Source of the DNA: Verrucomicrobiota bacterium
GTDB lineage: Bacteria > Verrucomicrobiota > Verrucomicrobiia > Chthoniobacterales > UBA6821
Direction of reading: 5' to 3'
Length of the DNA: 40,682 nucleotides
Assembly: GCA_008933015.1 (NCBI GenBank)
Contig: WBXH01000004.1
Span: 1-40,682 of the forward strand
This document shows, piece by piece, positions 1 through 9,384 of this stretch; within the stretch, counting starts at the first letter, position 1, and every line of letters begins with the position of its first letter. Position numbers and translations under genes: made by a program. The notes under the pieces were generated by a model. That model made no database searches. It was not told the DNA's origin and saw nothing but the letters and a program-made list of their open reading frames with translations.

Positions 1-435
1 GCGATGCGCTCCTCTCGCTCGGGACATAGTTTTCTGGGCATCGATCAGGAGGGCATGACCAGCATTATCAAGACGGCGGGCAACCCCGACGGACACCTAG
101 TCCTGCGAGGTGGACGCGACGGTGTGAACTATCATCCCGCGCATACCACGGATGCAGCAACCAAGCTCATGGCAGCAGGAGTTCCCTCCGCCATCATGGT
201 GGACTGCAGTCATGCCAACAGCGGCAAGGACCCCAACCGCCAACCGGAAGTCTGGGCCAGCATCCTCGAACAGCGCGCCTCGGGCCGAACCGACATCGTC
301 GGGGCGATGCTGGAGAGCCATATCGAGGGAGGCGCCCAGGCGCTGGAGGGAGATCCCTCCAAGCTGCGCTATGGTGTCTCGATAACGGATGCCTGCCTCG
401 ATTGGGAAAGCACTGCCGCTCTCCTGCGTGGCTAG
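1..435 (+). CDS. Class I 3-deoxy-7-phosphoheptulonate (DAHP) synthase, C-terminal part; truncated by window edge
   Basis: HSFLGIDQEG..SIIKTAGNPDGHLVLRGG, MVDCSHANSGKDPNRQ and ESHIEGGAQ motifs; frame open to the window start. Confidence 0.93.
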   Translation, partial: AMRSSRSGHSFLGIDQEGMTSIIKTAGNPDGHLVLRGGRDGVNYHPAHTTDAATKLMAAGVPSAIMVDCSHANSGKDPNRQPEVWASILEQRASGRTDIVGAMLESHIEGGAQALEGDPSKLRYGVSITDACLDWESTAALLRG

Positions 436-452
436 GGAGCTAAACCCTCCCC

Positions 453-1055
453 ATGGATCCTGAGGGCCATCCAGCGGCAACGGTCGGAGAGCTCTCCTTT
501 GCAGCCCTCGATTTCGAGTCGGCTGGAGAGAGGGCCAACGTAGCAGGCGTGCCTGTTCAGGTAGGTGTCGCTTGGATGAACGGGTTGGACTTGGAGGCTT
601 CCTCTTTCTACAGGAGTTATCTGAAAACCGATCGACCCGTGACATGGGCCGCGCAGCAACTTCACGGGATAACGAACAACGACCTGCAGGATGCGCCGGA
701 ATTTCTTGCCCTCTGGCCCGAGATGAAGCGGCGGCTTGGTGGGCGGTGGATCGTTGCCCATGGTGCTGGGACGGAAAAACGCTACCTAAGAGCTTTTCCT
801 CTCCACGGATTCGGTCCATGGGTCGATACGCTCAGCCTGAGTCGGAAAATCCTGACGGGGCGTCCTTCGTACGCGCTCTCGGATCTGGCCGAGGAATTTT
901 CCCTTGAGGAGCAGGCAAGAGTCCTACTGCCTGATTTCCGGTGGCACGAGGCACTCTCGGATGCAGTCGCTTCGTTACTCCTCCTGCGCAAGCTCATCGA
1001 GTTGATGGGAATCCAGGGTCACCGCGGAGAAGTCCTATTGGTGCAAGGTGGATAG
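453..1055 (+). CDS. DnaQ-like (DEDD) 3'-5' exonuclease domain protein
   Basis: LDFESAG...VQVGVAW, QLHGITNNDL, IVAHGAGTEKRYL, DTLSLSRK and HEALSDAVAS are consistent with the exonuclease fold. Confidence 0.7.
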   Translation: MDPEGHPAATVGELSFAALDFESAGERANVAGVPVQVGVAWMNGLDLEASSFYRSYLKTDRPVTWAAQQLHGITNNDLQDAPEFLALWPEMKRRLGGRWIVAHGAGTEKRYLRAFPLHGFGPWVDTLSLSRKILTGRPSYALSDLAEEFSLEEQARVLLPDFRWHEALSDAVASLLLLRKLIELMGIQGHRGEVLLVQGG

Positions 1056-1162
1056 ACTGAAGACTGGGAGAGATCATCAGCTCTAGTATCGGATTCTTTT
1101 CCTCTTGGTCTTGGTAGAGGCATTCATGCCGCTAAGACTTCTCCAGTTACAGACTAAAGAAG

Positions 1163-1246
1163 TGGTGCTCGGGGAGGGACTCGAACCCTCATGCCTTTCG
1201 GCATGCGCCCCTTAAACGCACGTGTCTGCCATTCCACCACCCGAGC
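1163..1246 (-). tRNA. tRNA-Leu, best-folding anticodon AAG, CCA encoded
   Basis: Reverse complement GCTCGGGTGGTGGAATGGCAGACACGTGCGTTTAAGGGGCGCATGCCGAAAGGCATGAGGGTTCGAGTCCCTCCCCGAGCACCA; 7-bp acceptor, long variable arm, TTCGAGTC T-loop. Confidence 0.92.
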
Positions 1247-1363
1247 AAGGGAGGAGCATCATAAGGTGGGATCGCCGGGGAGCAAGAGATAAAACATCAA
1301 AATTTCTGTTGTGTACCCGAGCCTTCCGTGGCATCCTCACTCTCCTTTTTCCAAAGATTTCCC

Positions 1364-1678
1364 ATGTCCTACGCAATCATCCAAACCGGCGGCAAACAGT
1401 ACCGCGTCTCCGAGGGAGACGTTCTGAGTGTCGAGAAACTCGATGTCGAAGCCGGCACCGAAACCACGTTCAATGACATTCTGCTCGTCGTGAACGGCGA
1501 CAAGATCAACCTTGGCCTCCCCCACGTTGCTGGAGCCTCTGTAAAGGCCGAAGTCGTCGAGCAGTACAAGGACGAGAAGGTCATCGCATTCAAGTTCAAG
1601 CGCCGCAAGGGGTATCACCGCACGGTCGGTCATCGCCGCAAGCTCACCAAACTGAAGATCACTAAGATCTCAACCTAA
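1364..1678 (+). CDS. rplU: 50S ribosomal protein L21
   Basis: [19 protein letters not shown]...[24 protein letters not shown]; start trimmed from ORF start 1328 to the conserved N-terminus. Confidence 0.98.
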   Translation: MSYAIIQTGGKQYRVSEGDVLSVEKLDVEAGTETTFNDILLVVNGDKINLGLPHVAGASVKAEVVEQYKDEKVIAFKFKRRKGYHRTVGHRRKLTKLKITKIST

Positions 1679-1715
1679 GCTTTACCAATCATTTCAACCC
1701 ACACATCCCACTGCC

Positions 1716-1994
1716 ATGGCACATAAAAAAGGACAGGGAAGCGTCAAGAACGGCCGCGATAGCGAAAGCAAACGTCTTGGCGTCAAAAAATTCGGCGACC
1801 AGTCCGTGATCGCTGGCAACATTATTATCCGCCAGCGTGGAACCAAGTTCCTTCCTGGTCTCAATGTCGGACTTGGACGTGACTACACGATCTGGTCGCT
1901 TGTCGACGGGAAGGTTCGTTTCGACCGCGCTGGTCGTCGTGTGAATGTCGATCCCGTTGCCGCTTCTGCTGCCAAGTCGGTCGCAGCCAACTAA
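1716..1994 (+). CDS. rpmA: 50S ribosomal protein L27
   Basis: [47 protein letters not shown]. Confidence 0.98.
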   Translation: MAHKKGQGSVKNGRDSESKRLGVKKFGDQSVIAGNIIIRQRGTKFLPGLNVGLGRDYTIWSLVDGKVRFDRAGRRVNVDPVAASAAKSVAAN

Positions 1995-2022
1995 GCTTTT
2001 CTTTCAGATCGTTCTGGAAGTC

Positions 2023-2670
2023 ATGAACACCCCCGGCGCTCCAAAGCCGGGGGTTTCTTTTATCTCGGTCTCTCGTTTCGGCGTTCTTGGATCGGGGAAG
2101 GGATCTAATTTTCGGGCTCTTGCCGAGTCCTTTAAAGGTACTTCTCGGGAGTGTGAACCGGTGATAGTCCTTTCCGATGTTGAAGAGGCCGGCATCCTTG
2201 ATCTGGCGAGGCAATTCGGAATTCCCCATCGTTTTGTGGCCCCCGGCCCCTTCCGCACTCGGATGTCCACCGAGGCTGAGGAGGAAATGGTCCACATGCT
2301 TCAGGAGGCCGCAGTTGATTTCGTGGTGTTGGCCGGATTCATGCGAGTGATCAAGGAGCCTCTCCTGAAAGCCTTTCCGGGTCGGATTCTGAATATTCAC
2401 CCCTCGCTACTTCCCGCTTTCCGAGGGCTGGAAGCTTGGAAGCAGGCTGTCGCAGCCGGCGTTCCCGAGGCCGGATGCACTGTTCATCTGGTGGATGCCG
2501 GCGTCGATACGGGACGCATCCTTGGTCAGAGCAAGGTGCCCGTACACCCCGGTGATACTGCGGAGTCTCTTCACGCCCGCATTCAGGTCGCCGAGCATGA
2601 ACTTTATCCCCGGATGGTGAGGGATTTTGCAGAATCGATAAGCTCTCGCTGTGGAGCTGAGACGCGATAA
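2023..2670 (+). CDS. purN: Phosphoribosylglycinamide formyltransferase (PurN-like)
   Basis: FGVLGSGKGSNFRAL, VLAGFMRVIKEPLL, ILNIHPSLLPAFRGLEAW, GCTVHLVDAGVDTGRIL; exact start uncertain (ATG 2023 lies upstream of a hairpin). Confidence 0.88.
   Translation: MNTPGAPKPGVSFISVSRFGVLGSGKGSNFRALAESFKGTSRECEPVIVLSDVEEAGILDLARQFGIPHRFVAPGPFRTRMSTEAEEEMVHMLQEAAVDFVVLAGFMRVIKEPLLKAFPGRILNIHPSLLPAFRGLEAWKQAVAAGVPEAGCTVHLVDAGVDTGRILGQSKVPVHPGDTAESLHARIQVAEHELYPRMVRDFAESISSRCGAETR
2030..2061 (+). terminator. Intrinsic terminator-like hairpin after rpmA
   Basis: CCCCCGGC(2030-2037) - GCTCCAAA - GCCGGGGG(2046-2053), perfect 8-bp GC stem followed by TTTCTTTT. Confidence 0.8.
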
Positions 2671-2775
2671 AAAGAGGCAAAGTTTTCCCCTCCCTAGATG
2701 GGGGTTTCGAAGTAGCCTCTGCTCTTAGATTTTTCTTACCAGCGCACATAATTCATCCTTCATCCTTTTCTTACC

Positions 2776-4788
2776 GTGTCTGGCTTCAGACTTTTTGACC
2801 TCAACCCCGAGCAGTTTCGTGCCGCCACGCATCCTGATGGTCCGATGCTGATTCTTGCCGGGGCTGGAACCGGTAAAACCCGCGTGCTTACAGCCCGCAT
2901 TGCGTGGCTTGTCTCCCAAGGAGTTGATCCTGCCTCAATCCTTGCGGTCACGTTCACCAACAAAGCGGCCAAGGAGATGCGCGAACGTGTTGCTGGATCT
3001 GTGAACTCCGAGCAGGCAAAGCTGATCACACTCTCCACCTTTCACGCCCTTTGCGTGCGGATGCTCCGGAAGCACGCTCACCTCCTGGGATACAAGGAGA
3101 ACTTCAGCATCTTCGATGAGTCCGACCAGATCGGTCTGGTGAAGAAACTGGCGGCGCGCATCCACGACAAACAGGATCCGGTCGATCCCAAGCTAGCGCG
3201 CGCCATCATCAGCAAGGCCAAGAATCTTGGGATGAGCGAACCAGAGACTACGGATACGGCGCTTGGAAGTCTTTTTTCCAAATATCAGAACGAGCTTCGC
3301 ACGCTCAATGCGATGGACTTCGACGATCTCCTGCTCCAAGCGCGCACCCTACTGCGTGATCATCCCGAGGCTCGGGAAGATTGGCGATCCCGCTACCGCC
3401 ATGTGATGGTGGATGAGTTTCAGGACACGAATGCCCTGCAGCTTGAGTTGGTAAGCCTTCTGACAGGAGACGACAGGCCGAATATCTGTGTGGTGGGCGA
3501 CGACGATCAGAGTATCTACGGATGGCGGGGAGCCGAGGCCGCCAACCTTCTTGAATTCGAATGTCACTTTCCTGACCCGGAGGTAATCAAGCTGGAGCAG
3601 AATTACCGTAGCACCGATGTCATCCTTTCGGTGGCCAATCGCCTAATCTTGAATAATTCCCGCCGTCGCGGAAAACGCCTCTGGAGCGAACGCAAGGAAG
3701 GAGACCCCGTCCGTATTCTTTCCGCGGCAGATGACAAGACGGAGGCGGAGTTCATTGCCGATGAGATTCAGGCCTCCGGGCCCAACAGCTCAAAGGCTCG
3801 TCCTTGGACAGACTTCGCAATCCTCTACCGGATGAATGCTCAGTCACGTCAGTTTGAGGAGGTGCTGCGCGAACGGAGAATTCCTTATCGCGTGGTAGGA
3901 GGGAAGAGTTTTTTTGACCGCCGCGAAGTGAAGGATGTCGTCGCCTACCTCGGTGCCCTCTTGAATCCTGACGATGACAATGCTCTGCTCAGGGTTCTGG
4001 CAAACCCACCGAGGGGGATCGGAAGCACGACGCTGCAGCTAGCCAACGAGGCGGGGGCAAAGAATGGGAAGAGCCTTCTTGCGATCTTGAACGAACCTGA
4101 ACATCTGGACGTGAGTTCCTCCAAGACGCGGAGTGCCATTCAGCGGTTTACGGAGGACTGGGGAGCCTATCGGATCCAGCTCCAGACACCCGGAGTCGAT
4201 GCCGCCTCAATCCTAAGGTGTATCCTGGAAGAGTGCGGCTATTTCGAGGATCTGAAGAAGGGATGTAAATCAGAGCAGGAGGCTGATAACCGTCAGGAAA
4301 ATGTGAGGGAGTTGCTAAATGCGTTGGGTGGTTACTGCCAGCGTCACCCGCGGGAGGGAGCCCGTGGATTTCTCGACGGACTAATGCTGGAGCAGGAGCG
4401 CGAGGAGGAGAAAGAGGAGGATCGATCCGGAGTCACCCTGATCACTCTTCATGCGGCCAAGGGGCTTGAATTTCCAGAGGTCTGGCTTGTCGGAGCCGAG
4501 GACGGGCTCCTTCCCCATGAACGATCAAAGGCCGAGGGAACGATCGAAGAGGAACGACGCCTTCTCTATGTCGGCATCACGAGAGCCCGTCATCGCCTGA
4601 CGATTACTCATTGTTCCACGCGTCAAAAATATGGAAGTGTCAGCTCATGTGGCCCAAGCCCTTTCTTGCTCGAGTTGATCGGTGACGGTGTCGATTCCGG
4701 TAGCATGGAAGGAATCCTTGCCGAGCCGATGAGCGAGGAGGAAACACTCGATGCCTTTGCCCGGATGAAGGCCATGCTCAATGGGTAG
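2776..4788 (+). CDS. UvrD/PcrA-family ATP-dependent DNA helicase
   Basis: LNPEQFRAATHPDGPMLILAGAGTGKT (Walker A), VDEFQDTN, GDDDQSIYGWRGA, LEQNYRS, TLHAAKGLEFPEVWL, EEERRLLYVGITRAR; GTG start. Confidence 0.96.
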   Translation: MSGFRLFDLNPEQFRAATHPDGPMLILAGAGTGKTRVLTARIAWLVSQGVDPASILAVTFTNKAAKEMRERVAGSVNSEQAKLITLSTFHALCVRMLRKHAHLLGYKENFSIFDESDQIGLVKKLAARIHDKQDPVDPKLARAIISKAKNLGMSEPETTDTALGSLFSKYQNELRTLNAMDFDDLLLQARTLLRDHPEAREDWRSRYRHVMVDEFQDTNALQLELVSLLTGDDRPNICVVGDDDQSIYGWRGAEAANLLEFECHFPDPEVIKLEQNYRSTDVILSVANRLILNNSRRRGKRLWSERKEGDPVRILSAADDKTEAEFIADEIQASGPNSSKARPWTDFAILYRMNAQSRQFEEVLRERRIPYRVVGGKSFFDRREVKDVVAYLGALLNPDDDNALLRVLANPPRGIGSTTLQLANEAGAKNGKSLLAILNEPEHLDVSSSKTRSAIQRFTEDWGAYRIQLQTPGVDAASILRCILEECGYFEDLKKGCKSEQEADNRQENVRELLNALGGYCQRHPREGARGFLDGLMLEQEREEEKEEDRSGVTLITLHAAKGLEFPEVWLVGAEDGLLPHERSKAEGTIEEERRLLYVGITRARHRLTITHCSTRQKYGSVSSCGPSPFLLELIGDGVDSGSMEGILAEPMSEEETLDAFARMKAMLNG

Positions 4789-4821
4789 GGAGGCAAGCTG
4801 CCCTACCTTGAGATGCTCGGA

Positions 4822-5055
4822 TTAGGAGTGCTGATTCCTGGATCGATTTGGGGCTAATTGGCTAGTGGTCTGGGCTACAGATTCTCGTTTCACCGCCGCC
4901 GCTTTTTCAAGAGCCTTCAGGGTATTCGCCTCATGATGGTGCTTGTCCAAGCTGTCCCCCGTGAGATCCCGATCTTCCCGAGAGGTGTGAACCCTCTCCT
5001 TCATGGCTGCTTCGGAAAGAATGCGTGTGCGTGATTTGTGCGATGTTGTGCTCAT
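4822..5055 (-). CDS. Small hypothetical charged protein (77 aa)
   Basis: Only substantial ORF in the uvrD-fcl gap; no recognised domain. Confidence 0.3.
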   Translation of the reverse strand: MSTTSHKSRTRILSEAAMKERVHTSREDRDLTGDSLDKHHHEANTLKALEKAAAVKRESVAQTTSQLAPNRSRNQHS

Positions 5056-5209
5056 GGTAGTAAGTCAAACATCGCTCCATCGAACGAGGGATCAAGATCC
5101 GGCTCCTAATCAGAATCCTTATTTCATTCTTCTCTAAGGATCCCTAAGCCAGAGGAGAGCTAATGAGACTAAGCTGATGCCGACCTCTCCCCGAGGTATT
5201 TACCGCTCT

Positions 5210-6160
5210 TTAAATTTGGCGGAGTGTTCCTGCCGACTGGAGCATCTTAAAGTCCTCGTAAGCGTGTCTGAGACCTGTCTCCAGATCATATTTTGGCTTC
5301 CAGCCCGTTGCTAGAAGCTTGGAGCTGTCCATAAGCTTCCGGAGCGTTCCATCGGGTTTGGAGCTATCCCAGAGGAGTTCCCCTTGAAAGCCCGTAATCT
5401 TGGCGATGAGTTCGGCGACTTCCTTGATGGAGACATCACGGCCATAACCGATATTGATCCAGTCCGGAGGATTCTCCAGACCAAGCACGGTCAGGAGACC
5501 TTCTGCTAGGTCATCGGCGTGCAGAAACTCACGCCGTGCGATGCCTGTGCCCCAGAGGGTGACGGTCGGAGTATTGTTCTGTACTGCTTCGTGGAAGCGT
5601 CGGATCAGCGCAGGGAGAACGTGGGAATTCTCCGGGTGGTAGTTATCTCCCGGGCCGTAGAGATTGGTCGGCATAGCGGAATGGAAGAGGACCCCGTACT
5701 GCTGACGGTAGAACTGACAGAGTTTGAGCCCCGTGATCTTTGCAATGGCGTAGGCCTCGTTGGTTTTCTCTAATGGGGATGTCAGCAGGCACTCCTCGGT
5801 CATTGGTTGGGGTGCTTCCCGCGGATAGATGCAGGAGCTGCCGAGGAAGAGAAGACGCTTCACCCGATGCCGCCAGCCCTCGTGGATCGTGTTATGGGCA
5901 ATAGCCAGATTCTCATGAATAAATTCGGCCGGATAGGTGCTGTTCGCGTGGATTCCGCCCACTCGCGCGGCGGCGACGATGACAACATCTGGATTTTCCC
6001 GCGCATAAAATTCCCGGACGGCCACCGCATCGCGGAGATCCAGTTCCTTGCGCGTGCGCAGCAGGAGATGATCGAATCCCCGTGCACGAAGAGAGCGGAT
6101 GATAGCAGAGCCGACCATGCCGCCATGTCCGGCGATATGAATCCGAGAAGCTTTGTCCAT
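5210..6160 (-). CDS. fcl: GDP-L-fucose synthase
   Basis: [67 protein letters not shown]. Confidence 0.96.
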   Translation of the reverse strand: MDKASRIHIAGHGGMVGSAIIRSLRARGFDHLLLRTRKELDLRDAVAVREFYARENPDVVIVAAARVGGIHANSTYPAEFIHENLAIAHNTIHEGWRHRVKRLLFLGSSCIYPREAPQPMTEECLLTSPLEKTNEAYAIAKITGLKLCQFYRQQYGVLFHSAMPTNLYGPGDNYHPENSHVLPALIRRFHEAVQNNTPTVTLWGTGIARREFLHADDLAEGLLTVLGLENPPDWINIGYGRDVSIKEVAELIAKITGFQGELLWDSSKPDGTLRKLMDSSKLLATGWKPKYDLETGLRHAYEDFKMLQSAGTLRQI

Positions 6161-6214
6161 GATCAGCTGGTGCAGGTTAGATTCAGACGAGGCTAAAGCG
6201 TTTCACGAAAAGAA

Positions 6215-6247
6215 TCAGGGAGGTGTGATGGAGCCAACCACACCTCC
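6215..6247 (-). terminator. Candidate terminator/attenuator hairpin overlapping the gmd stop
   Basis: Perfect 9-bp stem GGAGGTGTG(6247-6239) / CACACCTCC(6227-6219) on the minus strand, then C-TGA-TTCTTTTC. Confidence 0.5.
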
Positions 6248-7255
6248 GCTCGTGTTTTTATAGGCCAGTTCACGGCGAGCCAGTTCGAGATCAGCCTCGG
6301 TCATGATGCGGACCAACTCCTTGAGCTTCACCTTGGGCTCCCATCCGATCTGCTTTTTCAGCTTGGCGGGATCTCCGATGAGAAGCTCGACCTCGCTTGG
6401 GCGCTCATAGCGCTGGTCATACTTCACGTATTCCTTCCAGTCGAGATCCAGTAGGCCGAAGCACTCTTCGCAGAAAGCCCGGATCGTATGAGTCTCCCCG
6501 GTTGCGCAGACATAATCGTCAGCCTTCTCCTGCTGGAGCATCAGCCACATCACTTCGACGTATTCCTTGGCATAGCCCCAGTCGCGCTGGGCGTCGAGGT
6601 TGCCGAGAAAGAGGTCGTTCTGCAGACCCATCTTGATACGTGTGGCGGCGCGGCTGATTTTGCGGGTGACGAAGGTTTCACCACGTCGAGGGCTCTCGTG
6701 GTTGAAGAGGATGCCGTTGGACGCATGCAGATTGTAAGCCTCGCGGTAGTTGACCGTGAGCCAGTAGGCGAAGACTTTGGCACATCCGTAAGGGGAGCGG
6801 GGATGGAATGGTGTCGTCTCCCGCTGGGGGACTTCATGTACCTTGCCGAACATCTCGGAGGAGGAGGCCTGATAGAAACGCACATCTTGCGTCAGACCGG
6901 CCTCACGCACTGCCTCAAGGAGTCGCACAGTGCTGAGACCAGTGACATCACCTGTGTATTCCGGCACATCAAAGGAGACACGCACGTGACTCTGGGCGCC
7001 TAGATTGTAAATCTCGTCGGGGCGCAAGTCGTAGAGAAGGCGCGTCATTTGGGAGGAGTCAGCGAGATCGCCGTAGTGGAGGAAGAGCCTCGTCCCGTGG
7101 ACATGGGGATCATTGTAGAGATGATCAATGCGCTGGGTATTGAAGGTCGAAGCACGGCGGATAATGCCGTGCACTTCATACCCTTTACCCAGAAGCAGTT
7201 CTGCCAAATACGAGCCATCTTGGCCCGTGATGCCTGTAATGAGTGCTTTCTTCAT
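6215..7255 (-). CDS. gmd: GDP-mannose 4,6-dehydratase
   Basis: [84 protein letters not shown]. Confidence 0.98.
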   Translation of the reverse strand: MKKALITGITGQDGSYLAELLLGKGYEVHGIIRRASTFNTQRIDHLYNDPHVHGTRLFLHYGDLADSSQMTRLLYDLRPDEIYNLGAQSHVRVSFDVPEYTGDVTGLSTVRLLEAVREAGLTQDVRFYQASSSEMFGKVHEVPQRETTPFHPRSPYGCAKVFAYWLTVNYREAYNLHASNGILFNHESPRRGETFVTRKISRAATRIKMGLQNDLFLGNLDAQRDWGYAKEYVEVMWLMLQQEKADDYVCATGETHTIRAFCEECFGLLDLDWKEYVKYDQRYERPSEVELLIGDPAKLKKQIGWEPKVKLKELVRIMTEADLELARRELAYKNTSGGVVGSITPP

Positions 7256-7515
7256 CCTTGTACCCTATCAAATGCAAAGGGCTTGTCATTGCGGAAAAGG
7301 CTATCGCCTTGATCTGACTTGCTTACTGGCCCATTAAGAAGCGGCTCCCTTGGAAAGAGTCATCCTACCTTTGCCTTAAGATTGTACGAATCCGAGTGAG
7401 GATCGACGAAACGCTACCAAGGATCCTTGAGGAAAAGAGTGGGTTATCCTACTTCCCTAAAAATAGGGATCAGGGTGAGCCTCTGTTTCTACGTCGGTTC
7501 TTCTAATCAAACAAT

Positions 7516-7575
7516 GCCAAGGTCATGAACACCAAGTTAGTGAGAACCAAGGTGACCACGACCAAGACTTCTAGG
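7516..7575. repeat. Degenerate 15-bp tandem periodicity, 4 units of RCCAAG-N9
   Basis: gCCAAG/ACCAAG occurs at 7516, 7531, 7546 and 7561, exactly 15 bp apart. Confidence 0.5.
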
Positions 7576-7663
7576 GATTCTAGTTTCATGGAGTTTTGGG
7601 TGGGGTTATCAACCACTTCCCTGTAAGCACGAGTCGTGCCAAGATTCCGCTAGAGTGATGCAG

Positions 7664-7891
7664 TCACTCTTCATCGGCTTCTATACAGAGAGAGTGATCT
7701 TTGGCCCACGTGGCGATGCTGGCGGACCATGCAGGCTCATCGCTGAACTCGGCGAGGCGATCTTTAGCGCCCGACCAGAGTTCGACAGGTAACGAGATGG
7801 GTTCGGGCGGTCCAGAATGGAGGGGAAAAAATGCCTGACGCCCAAAAACCGAACCAGTGAGCCAATCCGCTGGTGGTGTGCTTTTTTTCAT
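7664..7891 (-). CDS. Small hypothetical protein (75 aa)
   Basis: Isolated ORF in an otherwise non-coding region; no recognised domain. Confidence 0.35.
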   Translation of the reverse strand: MKKSTPPADWLTGSVFGRQAFFPLHSGPPEPISLPVELWSGAKDRLAEFSDEPAWSASIATWAKDHSLCIEADEE

Positions 7892-8142
7892 GGAGGGTGG
7901 TGTTTCATGGAGGTTCGCTGGGATCCATTGGGATCACTTGATCGCCCCCTTCTTATACCTTTGACACACAGCCCAAGCGATTCGTTGAAGGAGATTTTTG
8001 AGAAGATCCTTCGCAACCGAAGCGATTTTTCGACTAGGACTCTAAAACATCACTGCGCCATTCAAGTCGATAGGCTATGCCGTTCTTGTCTCCGCCAAGA
8101 GGAGGGAGATTTCATCCATACCATCTCCATTAATGAAGTAAA

Positions 8143-8218
<76 letters not shown>

Positions 8219-8271
8219 GTCTGAGCCAAGAAGTTGTCATGAAGGGCGTCGTTCGGCAAGCCCTCGGCAAC

Positions 8272-8895
8272 TTAAAGTTGAGACTGGATCCAGCGGATGG
8301 TGGGTCCGATCAAGGGGACGTGATCCCAAACGCCCTGAGCTGAGTCCCAGAAGTCCTGATGCAGGATCACGCGCCCTTCACGATCAAATCGGACGAGGGT
8401 GACGCCAATCGTGCGGATGGTTTTCCCTTTGGCGAGTTTCTTCATGCGCGTCTCCATGGTCCATCGGAAGTAGTAGTTTCGGCCCGATGTTGCCACGTCG
8501 TCGAAGGTGACGCTCATGCTATCAAGTCCCTGGGCTGTCTTGATGAAATAGTCACGGATAGCAGAGGATCCGTGAAGTGTCTTGAGAGTGTCGTTCAAAA
8601 AGGAGTCCGGGGCGTAGACCTTTTTGGTCTCCTCCCGTGCCATCTTCTCATCAAGATGGGCGAGGAAGCGCTCGAAGCGGCTGATCGCGTCCTGCTCGGC
8701 GATGCTCCCGTGCGGAGGGACCTGGACTGACGCGGTGGCAACCATGGCCTCCTGAAATGCGCTGACTGGATTCTTGCCCTGCGATGCGGTCGTTGCGGGA
8801 GATGCTTTTAGAAGAGGAATGCTCTGCGAGGCAAGGCTCAGTGCACAGGCTAGGAAAATAAAGAAAGCTCGATATGAGTGATTGGGAGAAAACAC
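8272..8895 (-). CDS. Exported SnoaL/NTF2-like protein
   Basis: N-terminal signal-like segment; RFERFLAHLDE...SSAIRDYFIKTAQGLDSMSVTFDDVATSGRNYYFRWTM..GVTLVRFDREGRVILHQDFWD resembles the SnoaL-like fold. Confidence 0.6.
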   Translation of the reverse strand: MFSPNHSYRAFFIFLACALSLASQSIPLLKASPATTASQGKNPVSAFQEAMVATASVQVPPHGSIAEQDAISRFERFLAHLDEKMAREETKKVYAPDSFLNDTLKTLHGSSAIRDYFIKTAQGLDSMSVTFDDVATSGRNYYFRWTMETRMKKLAKGKTIRTIGVTLVRFDREGRVILHQDFWDSAQGVWDHVPLIGPTIRWIQSQL

Positions 8896-8977
8896 CTAGT
8901 TACCATTCCTCCTGAGGATGAAGCCGTCAACCTTCCTGCTCTTGTCATCATCGAGAAGAGAGGCGATAAAAGGGGGT

Positions 8978-9370
8978 ATGGGACGCAATGAGCAGAGTTT
9001 TCTAATGGAAATCGCCGGACCCAAAATCGAGGTGCCGGATCTTCTGAAGTTCGAGACCGCTCGTAATCATAGTCTCTCCAACAAGATCATGAGCAGGCTC
9101 AAGGATCTGGAGCGAGAGTACAACGATCTGAGGGAACTCCACCGGTGGAATGAATTCGTCGAGGGATTCAAGATCGGTTTTCAAACTCGCCTGAATCAGG
9201 ATTACTACCTCTATGAATCTGCCGGCGAGCAGGGTGGCAGGAAATTCCTCTCTCTCATCAGCCCCGATGAGATAGGAGCTTCCTATACCTTCCATGGGAA
9301 GACCCGACTCCACAGTGAAGGCTATTTCGTGAAGGTAGCAGACCAGGTGCAAGTCGAGAAAACCGCCTAG
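8978..9370 (+). CDS. Hypothetical protein, possibly DUF2452-like
   Basis: LKDLEREYNDLRELHRWNEFVEGFKIGFQTRLNQDYYLYES...RKFLSLISPDEIG; family assignment by recollection of motif pattern only. Confidence 0.5.
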   Translation: MGRNEQSFLMEIAGPKIEVPDLLKFETARNHSLSNKIMSRLKDLEREYNDLRELHRWNEFVEGFKIGFQTRLNQDYYLYESAGEQGGRKFLSLISPDEIGASYTFHGKTRLHSEGYFVKVADQVQVEKTA

Positions 9371-9384
9371 GAGACCAGCAGAAG

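Noticed and set aside
97-819. 240-aa minus-strand ORF
   Set aside because: Antisense to the DAHP synthase end and the exonuclease gene; composition looks like shadow translation of high-GC coding DNA.
1861-2400. 179-aa minus-strand ORF over rpmA/purN
   Set aside because: Fully antisense to two clearly recognised genes with no recognisable motif.
4784-4807. Hairpin GGTAGGG-AGGCAAGCTG-CCCTACC at the helicase stop
   Set aside because: Perfect 7-bp stem but not followed by a T-tract, so not called as a terminator.
7884-7916. Two copies of TTTCATGGAGG
   Set aside because: Short 11-bp duplication near a weak ORF start; could be chance, no further copies with clear structure.
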